Assembly (NCBI RefSeq): GCF_001590905.1
Contig: NZ_BCTT01000005.1
Span: 248,001-312,000, forward strand
Direction of reading: 5' to 3'
Length of the DNA stretch: 64,000 nt
Source of the DNA: Serratia grimesii NBRC 13537
GTDB lineage: Bacteria; Pseudomonadota; Gammaproteobacteria; Enterobacterales; Enterobacteriaceae
The position numbers and the translations under genes were made by a program. The notes under the pieces were generated by a model, which saw only the letters and a program-made list of their open reading frames with translations, had not been told where the DNA came from and did no database searches. The number at the start of each line of letters is the position of its first letter. The stretch's first letter is position 1. Shown piece after piece: positions 8,726 through 17,250 of the stretch.

Positions 8726-9490
8726 TCAGAATGTATGGTTAACTTCACCGTTAAAGGGGTTAATGATGATGGCGTCTCTTCCTTTTATCGCCTTTTGAGG
8801 TGCATCGCCTTCGGCAATGACCGGAACCATTACCGCTAGATCATTTGTGTAATAAATTGGTATCCAGCAATAGCATGATTGTTCAGGGTGGATTTTATTT
8901 CGTTTCAACACTGCTTCAACTCCAAATGTAATAAGTTCAAAGGTTGGCATAATCACAATACTGCTAAAATCAAAAAAATAATCATCATAAACTGTTTCTT
9001 TTATCAGAATGATATTCGATAACCCTCCTGCAATAAGATGCTTGTGATTCACGCGTCGATCTGTGTAAATAAAAATTGCTTTTTTCACATGAAAACTTTT
9101 TATAATGCATGAGAGCTTTTCATGAATTAATTTTTTTTCACTCTTCCCCATCTTATCATGAGGTATTTTGTGTGCATAAAAATCCTGATCGATAACTTCG
9201 TTCCTGTGTCGAATATGAGTGTTCCATACAGAGTAAAAAAACTCTTCATAGGTTAATTTCGGCTCACTCCGTGATGTTAAGGATTCCTTCTCTTCAAAAA
9301 TACAGCCTAATGTTGACTCTAAAGTTTGAGCTATATGATATTGCGATGTTATTTTATTTAATACTGGGGCAGTAGCGTTTAACAAAAATGATATCACTTC
9401 TGATCTGGAGTATCCTTTTGCATGGCTATAGTCATCAATTGCATCAATAGTAGATTTTTTGTTTGCGCTGAAAGTGATGCGTTTTTTCAT
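8726..9490 (-). CDS. Unrecognised 254-aa island protein with RHH-like N-terminus
   Basis: No family recognised. The first 40 residues (KKRITFSANKKSTIDAIDDY then YSRSEVISFLLN) look like a ribbon-helix-helix DNA-binding fold: a short basic strand followed by two helices with the SRSEVI pattern. The rest is a mixed alpha/beta region with aromatic strands (FIYTDRRVNHKH, YDDYFFDFSSIVIM) and no catalytic motif that I can identify. It is AT-rich, like the neighbouring island genes. It stands alone on the minus strand between AlpA and the small HTH gene. A regulatory or replication-accessory role is possible but not shown. Confidence 0.7.
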   Translation of the reverse strand: MKKRITFSANKKSTIDAIDDYSHAKGYSRSEVISFLLNATAPVLNKITSQYHIAQTLESTLGCIFEEKESLTSRSEPKLTYEEFFYSVWNTHIRHRNEVIDQDFYAHKIPHDKMGKSEKKLIHEKLSCIIKSFHVKKAIFIYTDRRVNHKHLIAGGLSNIILIKETVYDDYFFDFSSIVIMPTFELITFGVEAVLKRNKIHPEQSCYCWIPIYYTNDLAVMVPVIAEGDAPQKAIKGRDAIIINPFNGEVNHTF

Positions 9491-9577
9491 ATGTATCCTT
9501 GAATTTCGTTAATGTAAAATGTGATAAACAGTGATGATTTATTCTATGCTATTAATGGATTGTTTATGTTAATTAAG

Positions 9578-9601
9578 CCAGCTATTCTTTAGAATAGCTG
9601 G
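9578..9601 (-). terminator. Hairpin downstream of the AlpA gene
   Basis: CCAGCTATTCT / AGAATAGCTGG form an 11-bp perfect stem with a 2-base loop, 25 bases beyond the alpA-like stop. The minus-strand sequence after it is CTTAATTAAC, a weak U-tract. It is a likely terminator for the int-side minus-strand genes. Confidence 0.55.
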
Positions 9602-9625
9602 TGAGTTATTACTCTGAGGCCTATG

Positions 9626-9847
9626 TTAGTTACAATATGCTGAGAAGGTTAATAGGAATCTATCAATGTCTTTGCGTAACCAATAATGTCGGCTGTTAAT
9701 TTTCTTTGGGCGCGGTAAACCATTAGGCAGTTTGTCTTGGCAAAGCCATTTTCTAATTGTTTGGGCTTTAAGATTTAGTAGATGTGCTAACTCACTTGTG
9801 GAAACAAGTTCAGATAGAGGTGTTTTAGATTGCTCATATATGCTCAT
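9626..9847 (-). CDS. AlpA-family excisionase/regulator
   Basis: A 73-aa MerR-like winged-helix protein of the AlpA type. The pattern is ELVSTSELAHLLNLKAQTIRKW (helix-turn-helix at residues 13-34), LPRPKKIN with RHYWLRKDID, which is the usual AlpA strand and recognition wing. AlpA proteins control excision and integrase expression on P4/CP4-57-like elements. The start is set at the ATG at 9845-9847, which overlaps the TGA of the upstream gene (ATGA) and so suggests translational coupling. A longer in-frame start exists but would run through the coding region of that gene. Confidence 0.8.
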   Translation of the reverse strand: MSIYEQSKTPLSELVSTSELAHLLNLKAQTIRKWLCQDKLPNGLPRPKKINSRHYWLRKDIDRFLLTFSAYCN

Positions 9848-10278
9848 GCTACCACCCCAATGATTGAGATGCAGGCATATACAAAGGGGAATGAAATTAA
9901 AAGGGAAAACAAAGACCAAGCATAATACGAAGAAAAGAGGAATGAATAAGCTTCAGGATCGGGGTCACTACCATCACTTGAACCTGATGAGGTACTTTTA
10001 ACTGATTTTGAAGAACTACCCTGCGAGTTTGGAGCCTGATTTTTGTACGGAATGATACGTGCAATAAAATTACCCAGTACCGTATTACGATTATTTTTTT
10101 TGTACAAGGAGCCTTTTCCATTGAGGTATTCAAGGGCAGCTTGAATCCTCACGTGCAACTTTTGTCCCCGAAATTCGGACTCAGCACAGCTTTGTTGCGA
10201 CTTACTCGAATGAATACCCCATCGTGTTCTGATAGCCTTTGAGCTAGTTTGCACAGAACACATCAAAGAACTAGACAT
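9844..10278 (-). CDS. Unrecognised small protein with C-terminal membrane segment
   Basis: A 144-aa protein. Residues 1-75 are basic and polar with two cysteines, residues 80-110 are a very S/G/D-rich linker, and residues about 118-143 form one hydrophobic segment (YAWSLFSLLISFPFVYACISIIG) ending the protein, as in tail-anchored membrane proteins. AGGAG lies about 11 bases before the ATG. Its stop overlaps the AlpA start by 4 bases, so the two are co-translated. No family recognised; a small membrane effector or phage-like protein coupled to the excision regulator is conceivable. Confidence 0.6.
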   Translation of the reverse strand: MSSSLMCSVQTSSKAIRTRWGIHSSKSQQSCAESEFRGQKLHVRIQAALEYLNGKGSLYKKNNRNTVLGNFIARIIPYKNQAPNSQGSSSKSVKSTSSGSSDGSDPDPEAYSFLFSSYYAWSLFSLLISFPFVYACISIIGVVA

Positions 10279-10400
10279 AATGATTTATCTCCTGATTTAA
10301 AAGTGGACGATGGAATTTAAACCTTAAAATATACTTATGTCAACAATAGGTGTAGTTCTGTAATCTATTGATATTAAATGAAATCAACACATATCAACGG

Positions 10401-11708
10401 TTATTTTTTTGCAATATTTGCTTGCTGTAAGATCCACCTCTCAATTTTTTCATGCCATTTCCTTAATAAATCTAATGGGCGGCGGCGATAGTGTTTCTCC
10501 GCTAAAGCACTAGGTTTATGTCCCATTATCTGAGCAACAATTCCTGTTGGTACTTCGACCCATTCGGCCAGAGTACCGAAGCTACGACGTAAACCATGAA
10601 GGCTGATATGTGGCAGGTTCGCCTGACTTAATGCTCGATTATGTGCCTTTCTTGGCTCGACAATTCTGCCGCTCTTACTGTCACTACAGAAAACCCAGCT
10701 GTCAGTACTAGTGTCAACATTCGAAAACTTAGCAAGTTCAGACAAAATAGCCGAGACATATGGTGTCAGTGGAATTGTTCGTTCACCTTCGACCTTATCT
10801 TTAATACGCATACTGGACCATTTGAAATCAATATCGGACCAGCTAAGGGATGCGATTTCCTCACGCCTTGCACCTGTAAGCAAAAGAACTTGAAGATAAG
10901 TTGAGATCACCGGATTGCTTAGCCGCTTTACTTCTGCGAACCAACCTTCCAGCTGTTCCTTTTGAAGACAGTCATCGGCCTTGCTGGCTGAAACCGGAAC
11001 CATTTTTCTGACATTGCGATCTTGTGTGATGTCGGAGGGAATAATGCCTTGATACAGCTTATGGTCATTTACCCACTTTAAGAATGTACGAAGCACACGG
11101 TAAGCATTGGCCGTAACGGTTGGGCGTGTCTGCCTTTCTCTTGTTAGCCACTCAGTAATGAGCACCGGAGATATTTCAGATAGTGGTAAATCAAGGAAAA
11201 ATGCTAACGGCGCGGCAATAGTTAAACCATCACCTATCTTCCTGGCATTTCCACCACGATCTGAAAGCCTGATATGGTCTGCGAGGTAGCGCGGAGAATA
11301 AGGGCGTTTAGTTTTAGCACTGATGCCAGTTTTCAATTCCTTGAGGTATTCTTCCCATGCGGCAGAGAACATAACTTTCCCTCTGCGTGATTCAGCCTGC
11401 TGTGATTCTACGGCAGCAATTTTCTCGGCCTTAGCAATTCTGGGATCTATCCCTGTATCTATAAGCGTCTGAAGTCGCCGTGCTTCACTACGGGCATCAT
11501 CAATTTTCCAGTCACTAATCTTGCCAATCGTCATACGCAGAGTTTTACCAAGAAACACACTCTGGAAGATAAATGCTTTTGTCCCTTTAGTTGCACGGCA
11601 AGCCAGCATTGTTACGTCTGAATCCCAAAGAAACTCTTGTGATTTTCCGTCAGTCAGCTCGAATTTACGCAACCGTTCAAAGGTGAGTTTTTGTCTGGCA
11701 AGCGCCAT
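10401..11708 (-). CDS. Tyrosine site-specific integrase of the island
   Basis: A 435-aa phage/island integrase. The catalytic residues of the tyrosine recombinase fold are all present: Arg281 in LLTGARREEI, a lysine at about 303-305 before ERTIPLT, His371-x-x-Arg374 in HGLRRSF, His397 in GHKP, and nucleophile Tyr407 in EKHYRRR. The N-terminal region has the arm-binding and core-binding arrangement of P4-family integrases. It acts at the tRNA-Arg half-site about 190 bases upstream of its start, driving insertion and excision with AlpA. There is GGAGG just before the ATG. The gene appears intact, so the island may still be mobile. Confidence 0.93.
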   Translation of the reverse strand: MALARQKLTFERLRKFELTDGKSQEFLWDSDVTMLACRATKGTKAFIFQSVFLGKTLRMTIGKISDWKIDDARSEARRLQTLIDTGIDPRIAKAEKIAAVESQQAESRRGKVMFSAAWEEYLKELKTGISAKTKRPYSPRYLADHIRLSDRGGNARKIGDGLTIAAPLAFFLDLPLSEISPVLITEWLTRERQTRPTVTANAYRVLRTFLKWVNDHKLYQGIIPSDITQDRNVRKMVPVSASKADDCLQKEQLEGWFAEVKRLSNPVISTYLQVLLLTGARREEIASLSWSDIDFKWSSMRIKDKVEGERTIPLTPYVSAILSELAKFSNVDTSTDSWVFCSDSKSGRIVEPRKAHNRALSQANLPHISLHGLRRSFGTLAEWVEVPTGIVAQIMGHKPSALAEKHYRRRPLDLLRKWHEKIERWILQQANIAKK

Positions 11709-11896
11709 TTGTTGCCTCCTGAAAGAATACTTACACCGAATTCTAATGTAACGGCTGGTGTAAGTAAATTAGAGCTATAAGCATCAACATCGATCATTTT
11801 ACATCAACACGACATTTCAGTTATTATCATGTTTATAAAGAAATTTATTTATTTTTAGGTGATTATTTAGAGGCTTAAAAGCATATAACCTTCGCA

Positions 11897-11941
11897 CTTC
11901 TAAGCCGTAGGTCACAGGTTCGAGCCCTGTAGGGCGTACCA
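11897..11941 (+). other. att site: 3' half of a tRNA-Arg(UCU)-type gene
   Basis: The sequence from CTTCTAA (anticodon loop, anticodon TCT) through a matching T-arm (ACAGG TTCGAGC CCTGT) to AGGGCGTACCA is the 3' half of a tRNA gene. Upstream bases cannot form the 5' anticodon stem, D-arm or acceptor strand, so this is not a full tRNA. The break in the anticodon loop is where tyrosine integrases of this kind usually cross over. It marks the right end of the island; the rebuilt tRNA should lie at the left end, outside the window. The UCU-arginine (argU-like) identity is from anticodon and similarity. Confidence 0.8.
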
Positions 11942-11956
11942 TTTCGATTCAATCGC

Positions 11957-12118
11957 TTACGCAATTCCCCATCCTGCTTGATTTCCCTCTTGTGTCGTAT
12001 TTGCGTCGCTCACGCCTAATATGGCGTCAATTTTTCGTGCCTGCTCGGTTAGATGGTTAGGGGCCGGATGCGCGTATCCGAAAATTAGCGACTGAGCTTT
12101 GCCTGGCGTACCAAGTTG
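11957..12118 (-). pseudogene. C-terminal remnant of another tyrosine integrase
   Basis: Read on the minus strand, this stretch encodes ...IFGYAHPAPNHLTEQARKID... followed by a tail and a stop at 11957-11959. YAHLAPNHLTEHA-type sequence around the catalytic tyrosine is a hallmark of many phage/island integrases. An in-frame stop lies just upstream, at about 12118, and no R or HxxR motifs precede it, so only the last 50 or so codons survive. It converges on the tRNA 3' end, 15 bases away, in the orientation usual for an integrase at its att site. It is probably the leftover of an older element. Confidence 0.7.
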
Positions 12119-12268
12119 TTATATCCAAATGACATGATGATGATCCGGTGTTAGTAGATGCCCTGATGGAGCACGATGCAGCTTTGTAAATATTGGCAAA
12201 GTGTCTTTTTTCAATACGTTTGTATTGATATGGTTCTGCGCACCTACAGGGACTGAGCCGAGAGTGTC

Positions 12269-12850
12269 ATGGTATTTAAAGCCAGAATGGAAACAGCAAG
12301 CCGCCAAGAGTTGGGGGCGTTGTTGAGCAATAACTTTGAATTAGTTAAGGATATCCTTGGTTATCCACCCTACGTCGGAAAATGCTGTGGTCCGGTATGG
12401 TTGGCTAACCAAAATGCAATACGGCAGACCACTCAGGAATTACCCGTAAAGGATATTTTAGCGACCTTGAACGAGATGGGAAAAGGTCACGCAGCAAGGG
12501 CATTTTGGTGTTTGCTTGAATCGGATATTCAACGCCAGCTGGCCCCGAAGTTGGATAACTCTCTACTGAAGAATATCTTTAGTGGTCTTCGCTACGGCGA
12601 ATTGGTCGAGTTCTTGTGTGGGTTTAAACCCGTTGAAATTCCTTCGCTGGTGGCATTGTTGCCAAAGGCGTTAAAGTCACTGATGAAGGAATTTAATGGC
12701 AACCTCGGACGTTTGTCTGATTATTTAAAGACTGAAGGACTAACGGATAAAATAGCGCCTGCAATAGCAGCCGAGACTATTTTACGTTCCAGTATTACCT
12801 GGGGAATTATTTTGAATGCATTACCGGTAGTGTGTGTCATTATTTTATAA
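12269..12850 (+). CDS. Unrecognised 193-aa protein
   Basis: No family recognised. It is mostly helical, with a cysteine pair (GKCCGPVW, near residues 41-48) and a hydrophobic C-terminus (SSITWGIILNALPVVCVIIL, 174-193) that could be a tail anchor or membrane segment. A second possible start is the ATG at 12287; neither has a good ribosome site. It lies between an integrase remnant and the VIT transporter gene, so it may be cargo of a decayed element. Confidence 0.55.
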   Translation: MVFKARMETASRQELGALLSNNFELVKDILGYPPYVGKCCGPVWLANQNAIRQTTQELPVKDILATLNEMGKGHAARAFWCLLESDIQRQLAPKLDNSLLKNIFSGLRYGELVEFLCGFKPVEIPSLVALLPKALKSLMKEFNGNLGRLSDYLKTEGLTDKIAPAIAAETILRSSITWGIILNALPVVCVIIL

Positions 12851-12880
12851 CCAGAATAGGGGCTCACAGGGGCGCCGACC

Positions 12881-13570
12881 TCAACCGGCCATCGAACCAA
12901 AAAGCGCACCAACGCCCGATGACATCGCCATCGCCAGGGCGCTCCAGAACGTAATGCGAACCATACCGGGACGTATCGGGGCACCCCCTGCTTTAGCGGC
13001 AACACCACCCAGGATGGCCAGAGATATCAATGCAGAAAGAGCAATGGCTGGGATCGCCCACGCGCCAGTGACAATCATGGCGACCAGTAAAGGCAAGATG
13101 GCCCCCGTCGAGAAACTCGCAGCAGAGGCCAAAGCCGCCTGTAAGGGGCGGGCAGTGGTGATTTCTGATATGCCTAGCTCTTCACGCGCATGTGCTGCTA
13201 AAGCGTCATGGCGCATCAGTTTTTCAGCCACTTGTTTTGCCAGCGTAACGTCCAGGCCTCGATGGACATAAATTGCTGTTAACTCACGGTGTTCACCTGG
13301 GTAGTCAGCATCCAGCTCTGCTTGTTCTTCCGCTAGCGCCGCTTTTTCTGTATCGGCCTGAGAAGATACGGAGACATATTCGCCGGTCGCCATCGACATC
13401 GCTCCCGCGACCAAACCGGCAATGCCGGTTAGCAAAATACTTTGGTGAGTGACGTTGGCCGATGCTACCCCCAGCAGCAAACTTGCAGTAGACACGATCC
13501 CATCATTAGCACCAAGGACTGCGGCTCTGAGCCAACCTATCTTCTCTATGCTGTGTCGTTCTCTGTGCAT
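12881..13570 (-). CDS. VIT1/CCC1-family membrane transporter
   Basis: A 229-aa protein of the VIT (vacuolar iron transporter/CCC1) family. The signature GWLRAAVLGANDGIVSTASLLLGVA (residues 12-36) and GEYVSVSSQ at the end of TM2 (about 63-71) are typical. A hydrophilic helical loop rich in E, D and H at 73-140 corresponds to the cytosolic metal-binding domain, and three hydrophobic segments follow (about 150-225). These proteins move Fe2+ or Mn2+ out of the cytoplasm. There is a good ribosome site (AGGGAG) before the ATG at 13570. It converges with the unknown gene at 12269. Confidence 0.88.
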   Translation of the reverse strand: MHRERHSIEKIGWLRAAVLGANDGIVSTASLLLGVASANVTHQSILLTGIAGLVAGAMSMATGEYVSVSSQADTEKAALAEEQAELDADYPGEHRELTAIYVHRGLDVTLAKQVAEKLMRHDALAAHAREELGISEITTARPLQAALASAASFSTGAILPLLVAMIVTGAWAIPAIALSALISLAILGGVAAKAGGAPIRPGMVRITFWSALAMAMSSGVGALFGSMAG

Positions 13571-13872
13571 GAGGGCACTCCCTTTAATAGCGTTTATGGC
13601 TGTCTGTCAGCATGTTGTGTTCAAGCCTCTTTAGTTTAGCGTGGTACGGCTTTTGGGACGGCTGCTGGCAGGAAAATGCGTGAGTATGTTCTGTCTTGGA
13701 CCGGGTATCTGTGGGGGGAACACGGAGTTCATGGGCGGAGTGTCAAATAATGTGGTTTTTCCGGCAAAAATTCACGGACTTTTTCGCGATGATTGAGTCG
13801 CCATTTACCTGTTCTCGGCAATGATGACACCGCGTCTCCACATTGTGTGGAACAACCCGGCGGAATGCGGCT
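13571..13872. other. Intergenic region between VIT transporter and glycosyltransferase genes
   Basis: About 300 bases between divergent genes. It must hold both promoters, but I see no confident promoter, operator or RNA element. Confidence 0.5.
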
Positions 13873-15417
13873 ATGTCACTGCAACAAATATCAAATACTC
13901 CCATGACGAGCAATAGGGTGAAGGGCATCGGCTATAGATATTATGCGTATCTGATCGTCATATTCGCAGCCGTAATTCGGTTTATTTCTTTAACCGACAA
14001 ATATTTTTGGTGTGACGAGGCATCCAGCGTTCTGACCAGTCGCTATGACGTGGCTGCATTGTTGTACCATGCTTCTTTTGACGTTCATCCTCCGCTTTAT
14101 TATCTGTTACTGCACGCTTGGATGGCCCTGTTTGGTGACAGCATCTTGGCGGTCCGTTCGCTCAGTTTAGTGTTTGGCGTCATTACGGTCGCGTTGACGA
14201 TCAAACTGACCCGCTGGGTTGCCGGCAAACGGGCAGCGCTGCTGGCCGGCTGGTTAGTGGCAATCATGCCGATGGCGGTGCGCTACAGCCAGGAAGCACG
14301 GATGTATGCACTGATGGGGATGTTGACGATTGCAGCCACCATGGCGTTGGTAATGTGGCTGAAAACACCGGACAACCGCCGCTATTTATTCGTCTATGCG
14401 CTGTTGATGACGCTGAGTTTTTATACTCACTACTTCACTATTTTTGCCTTATTCAGCCATTGGACCGTCTTGCTGGTATTGTCGTTCCGGCGTGACGAGC
14501 CGGTGAATTATCTCAAACAACCGGTGTGGTGGTTGACCAATCTGACGATAGGGTTGGCCTATATCCCGTGGTTGTTAGTGCTGTTCAATTTGTTGGCGCA
14601 TATTGCCGAGCTGAGAGTTGGTGGGGACGTAGGTTGGATCCCAAACGTATTATTGAGTGATCTGCCCGCCATGTTTTGGCGTTTTTTCATCGGAGACGAT
14701 GGCCGAAACTATTTCTGGGGTATTTTCTGGTTATTGCCGGCGCTTTTTATCGGGTTATCTTGCCTGCTGATGTTGCAACGCGGAGTGGCAAGCAAGTTTA
14801 AGCTGTTGGTGTTCTGTGGCGTATTTATCCCCGTTATTTTGGTCTTTACGATTTCCTGGCGGACGCCGCTGTTTGTTGACCGCTATTTATTTTTTGCGGC
14901 ACTAGGTATTCCGATTATTTTGGCGGTCATGATTTCAGAAAGTAAAAGCAAGGTTCGTGGAGTCTCGTTGTTGCTATTTTTTAGCCTGCTGTTTGGCAGT
15001 GGGTTGCGTCATGATTACTCATCAGATAAAGATGAATTTAAGGGAATGGTGCATTATATCAACAGCCATTATCAGCCTGATGATGTTGTGGTTGTGAGTA
15101 ATATGTTTAATTACTTGAGCTATGTGTATTACAACAAGAAAACGTATCGTGCTCTGTTGTATACACCGCCGAAACCTAATGGCATTTCCGGTAAGCCCAA
15201 TGCCTACGGGTTTGGTACCTTTTTCCATGATCGGGCGGCACAAACCTACGTCGATAATCTCAAGTCTCTTTCTGCGACCCATCGACGGGTTTGGTTGGTC
15301 AGCGGTGGTGATTTCAATCAGGATTTTGGCCGCTCTCAACCAGGTTGGGTTAATACCAATACGTTTAAAAGTGGTGGATTCGAGTCACGGTTGTTCGTTG
15401 TTCGTCCCGTAAAATAA
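13873..15417 (+). CDS. GT39/ArnT-like membrane glycosyltransferase
   Basis: A polytopic membrane protein of 514 aa (524 if a TTG at 13843 is used). The first external loop has WCDEASS after TM1 and SFDVHPPLYYLLLH, matching the PMT-type GT-C fold in which an acidic residue in loop 1 binds the polyprenyl-phosphate sugar donor. QEARMYAL follows, also typical. Ten or more hydrophobic segments precede a small C-terminal domain with Y/K-rich strands. It would transfer a sugar from a lipid carrier on the periplasmic face; the acceptor is unknown. It is about 210 bases ahead of the channel gene. A GC-rich hairpin (AAGGGGGG/CCCCCCTT, 15419-15441) follows it. Confidence 0.82.
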   Translation: MSLQQISNTPMTSNRVKGIGYRYYAYLIVIFAAVIRFISLTDKYFWCDEASSVLTSRYDVAALLYHASFDVHPPLYYLLLHAWMALFGDSILAVRSLSLVFGVITVALTIKLTRWVAGKRAALLAGWLVAIMPMAVRYSQEARMYALMGMLTIAATMALVMWLKTPDNRRYLFVYALLMTLSFYTHYFTIFALFSHWTVLLVLSFRRDEPVNYLKQPVWWLTNLTIGLAYIPWLLVLFNLLAHIAELRVGGDVGWIPNVLLSDLPAMFWRFFIGDDGRNYFWGIFWLLPALFIGLSCLLMLQRGVASKFKLLVFCGVFIPVILVFTISWRTPLFVDRYLFFAALGIPIILAVMISESKSKVRGVSLLLFFSLLFGSGLRHDYSSDKDEFKGMVHYINSHYQPDDVVVVSNMFNYLSYVYYNKKTYRALLYTPPKPNGISGKPNAYGFGTFFHDRAAQTYVDNLKSLSATHRRVWLVSGGDFNQDFGRSQPGWVNTNTFKSGGFESRLFVVRPVK

Positions 15418-15418
15418 G

Positions 15419-15441
15419 AAAGGGGGGGATTCCCCCCTTGA
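15419..15441 (+). terminator. GC-rich hairpin after the glycosyltransferase gene
   Basis: AAGGGGGG and CCCCCCTT form an 8-bp stem directly after the stop codon. There is no T-run behind it, so it may be a pause site or weak terminator rather than a strong intrinsic one. Confidence 0.4.
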
Positions 15442-15636
15442 CCCCGTCAATTAAAGTGGGCTATCACGTAAAAATGAGATCCCCAACAGCCATTCATCAT
15501 TTGTCCTCTATTTTCGTCCACACCCACCTTGAATATGCCTAAGGCTGGTCTATGCTCAAAACGGAAGTATTTCCAAGCCCGTTTTATGCGTGCGCTTGAA
15601 TAATAAAATAAAATTCCTAAATTTCGGGTGATGCTT

Positions 15637-17250
15637 ATGATTAGGTCTCTGATATGGCTTCTGGCATGGGCATCTTTATTTTCATCATTTCAATTGGCTG
15701 CGGCAGAACCGCGACAGTTAGCCTCTGTTCAAGAACAAGCCCGCACCGTTTATATTTTTCACCAGCCCATTGTTATGCTACAGGCGAAATTTGGCCTGAC
15801 CACGCCGGAGGAGCGGGTGCTGCGTATTCGCAATACGCTGCGCTCGTTAACGGAAGAGGATATAAAACACCCCATTAAAGTGATAGCTGTTCAGCGATAT
15901 GGGCAGCAAGGGCGCTTGTTGACCATCAACGACAAACCACTGATGCTGCTGGCCCAGGGCGATCTGGATGAGGGCGATGATCTTACACTCGACCAAGCCA
16001 CGGAACGTGTGTTGGCACGGTTTGATGCCCAACGTTCATCTCTCAAGGACCAATACGCGTCGAGCTATCTGGCCATTGCAACGCTGAAAGCCGTGGCAGC
16101 AACATTCTTACTTGGCTTGCTGTACTACGTCGCATTCAAATCCTGGCAACGGGTCAAAAAATATTACGCGGAGAAAGTGCTGCTTAAGCGTGGATGGATA
16201 CCGCATAGCTGGCGAGAATTTCTCGGGGCATTCGAAGTTAGGTTTTACGCGTTATTAATGTTTCTGTTGGGGATTACCGCTTTTTACTTCTGGTTAAGCT
16301 GGCTGTTTCGCCAATTTCCTTGGACCCGCATTTGGGGGGAATCATTGGGTAACTGGTCGGTGGATGTTTTACAGAAAATCTCGCTGTCAGTTATCTCAGC
16401 ATTTCCAGGGCTCGCGATTGTTCTAATTATTTTCCTCATCACTGCCTTTATCCTTAAGTTATTGAAGGTACTTTTAAAACGTGTTGAAAACGGACAACTG
16501 GAGATTCCCGGATTACACAGGGAAACCGTAGGGGCGACGCGTAAGCTGATTTCGGTCATGGTCTGGTTGTTTGCTTTGTCGGCAGCTTATCCTTTTTTAC
16601 CTGGTGCTAACTCACTGGCTTTTAAAGGGATCAGTATTTTCTTTGGGCTGATGCTGACCTTAGGCTCGGCAGGTGTAATGAATCACGCGATGAGTGGGTT
16701 GGTCTTGATTTACTCCCGTGCGCTGCGAAAAGGAGATGTGATTCGTATCGCCGACAATGAAGGGCAGGTGAGTGAAGTCGGTATGTTAGCGACTAAAATA
16801 ATCACACGTGAAAACTATATTGTGACTGTCCCTAATGCCGTGGTCGTCAGCGGAAAAATCACCAATCTCAGCGCGCAGAACCCTGGTGGTGGTGTGAATC
16901 TGACGACCAGCATCACTATCGGCTACGACACCCCCTGGCGCCAGGTTCATGCCATGCTGGAGCTGGCAGCAAGTCGCACCGAAGGTGTTGATCATCAGTC
17001 TCCTCCGCTGGTACGTCAATTGAGTTTGATGGATTGGTACATCGCCTATGAACTTCAGGTCAGGTTATTACCGGGGGAGTCGTTGGCAGGGGTGAAGAGT
17101 CGACTGCATAGCCACATTCAGGACGTGTTTAACGAATTCAACGTACAAATCATGTCACCGAATTTTGTAAACCAACCGGAGAATGCCGTAATGGTAGCCA
17201 GTGAAAACTGGTTTGCAGCCCCAGCGATCTCTCCGGATAAGCAGGTATGA
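15637..17250 (+). CDS. MscS-family mechanosensitive channel-like protein
   Basis: About 537 aa. It begins with a signal peptide (MIRSLIWLLAWASLFSSFQLAAAEP), then a periplasmic domain to about residue 140, TM helices from about 150, and the MscS core: a glycine/alanine-rich pore helix (FFGLMLTLGSAGVMNHAMSGL, about 335-355) followed by the beta domain GDVIRIADNEGQVSEVGMLATKI and VPNAVVVSGKITNLS. MscS channels open under membrane tension to release solutes. Here it may be a specialised envelope channel given its outer-membrane-protein neighbours. GTG 15628 and ATG 15631 are alternative starts; 15637 has GGGTG at suitable spacing. Its TGA overlaps the next start (ATGA). Confidence 0.88.
   Translation: MIRSLIWLLAWASLFSSFQLAAAEPRQLASVQEQARTVYIFHQPIVMLQAKFGLTTPEERVLRIRNTLRSLTEEDIKHPIKVIAVQRYGQQGRLLTINDKPLMLLAQGDLDEGDDLTLDQATERVLARFDAQRSSLKDQYASSYLAIATLKAVAATFLLGLLYYVAFKSWQRVKKYYAEKVLLKRGWIPHSWREFLGAFEVRFYALLMFLLGITAFYFWLSWLFRQFPWTRIWGESLGNWSVDVLQKISLSVISAFPGLAIVLIIFLITAFILKLLKVLLKRVENGQLEIPGLHRETVGATRKLISVMVWLFALSAAYPFLPGANSLAFKGISIFFGLMLTLGSAGVMNHAMSGLVLIYSRALRKGDVIRIADNEGQVSEVGMLATKIITRENYIVTVPNAVVVSGKITNLSAQNPGGGVNLTTSITIGYDTPWRQVHAMLELAASRTEGVDHQSPPLVRQLSLMDWYIAYELQVRLLPGESLAGVKSRLHSHIQDVFNEFNVQIMSPNFVNQPENAVMVASENWFAAPAISPDKQV

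Noticed and set aside
9848-9919. Upstream extension of the AlpA gene
   Set aside because: It would run through the membrane segment coding part of the overlapping gene. The ATGA overlap start fits AlpA length.
11866-11941. A complete tRNA-Arg gene
   Set aside because: Only the half from the anticodon loop to CCA is tRNA-like. The 5' stem, D-arm and acceptor strand are absent and the anticodon stem does not pair.
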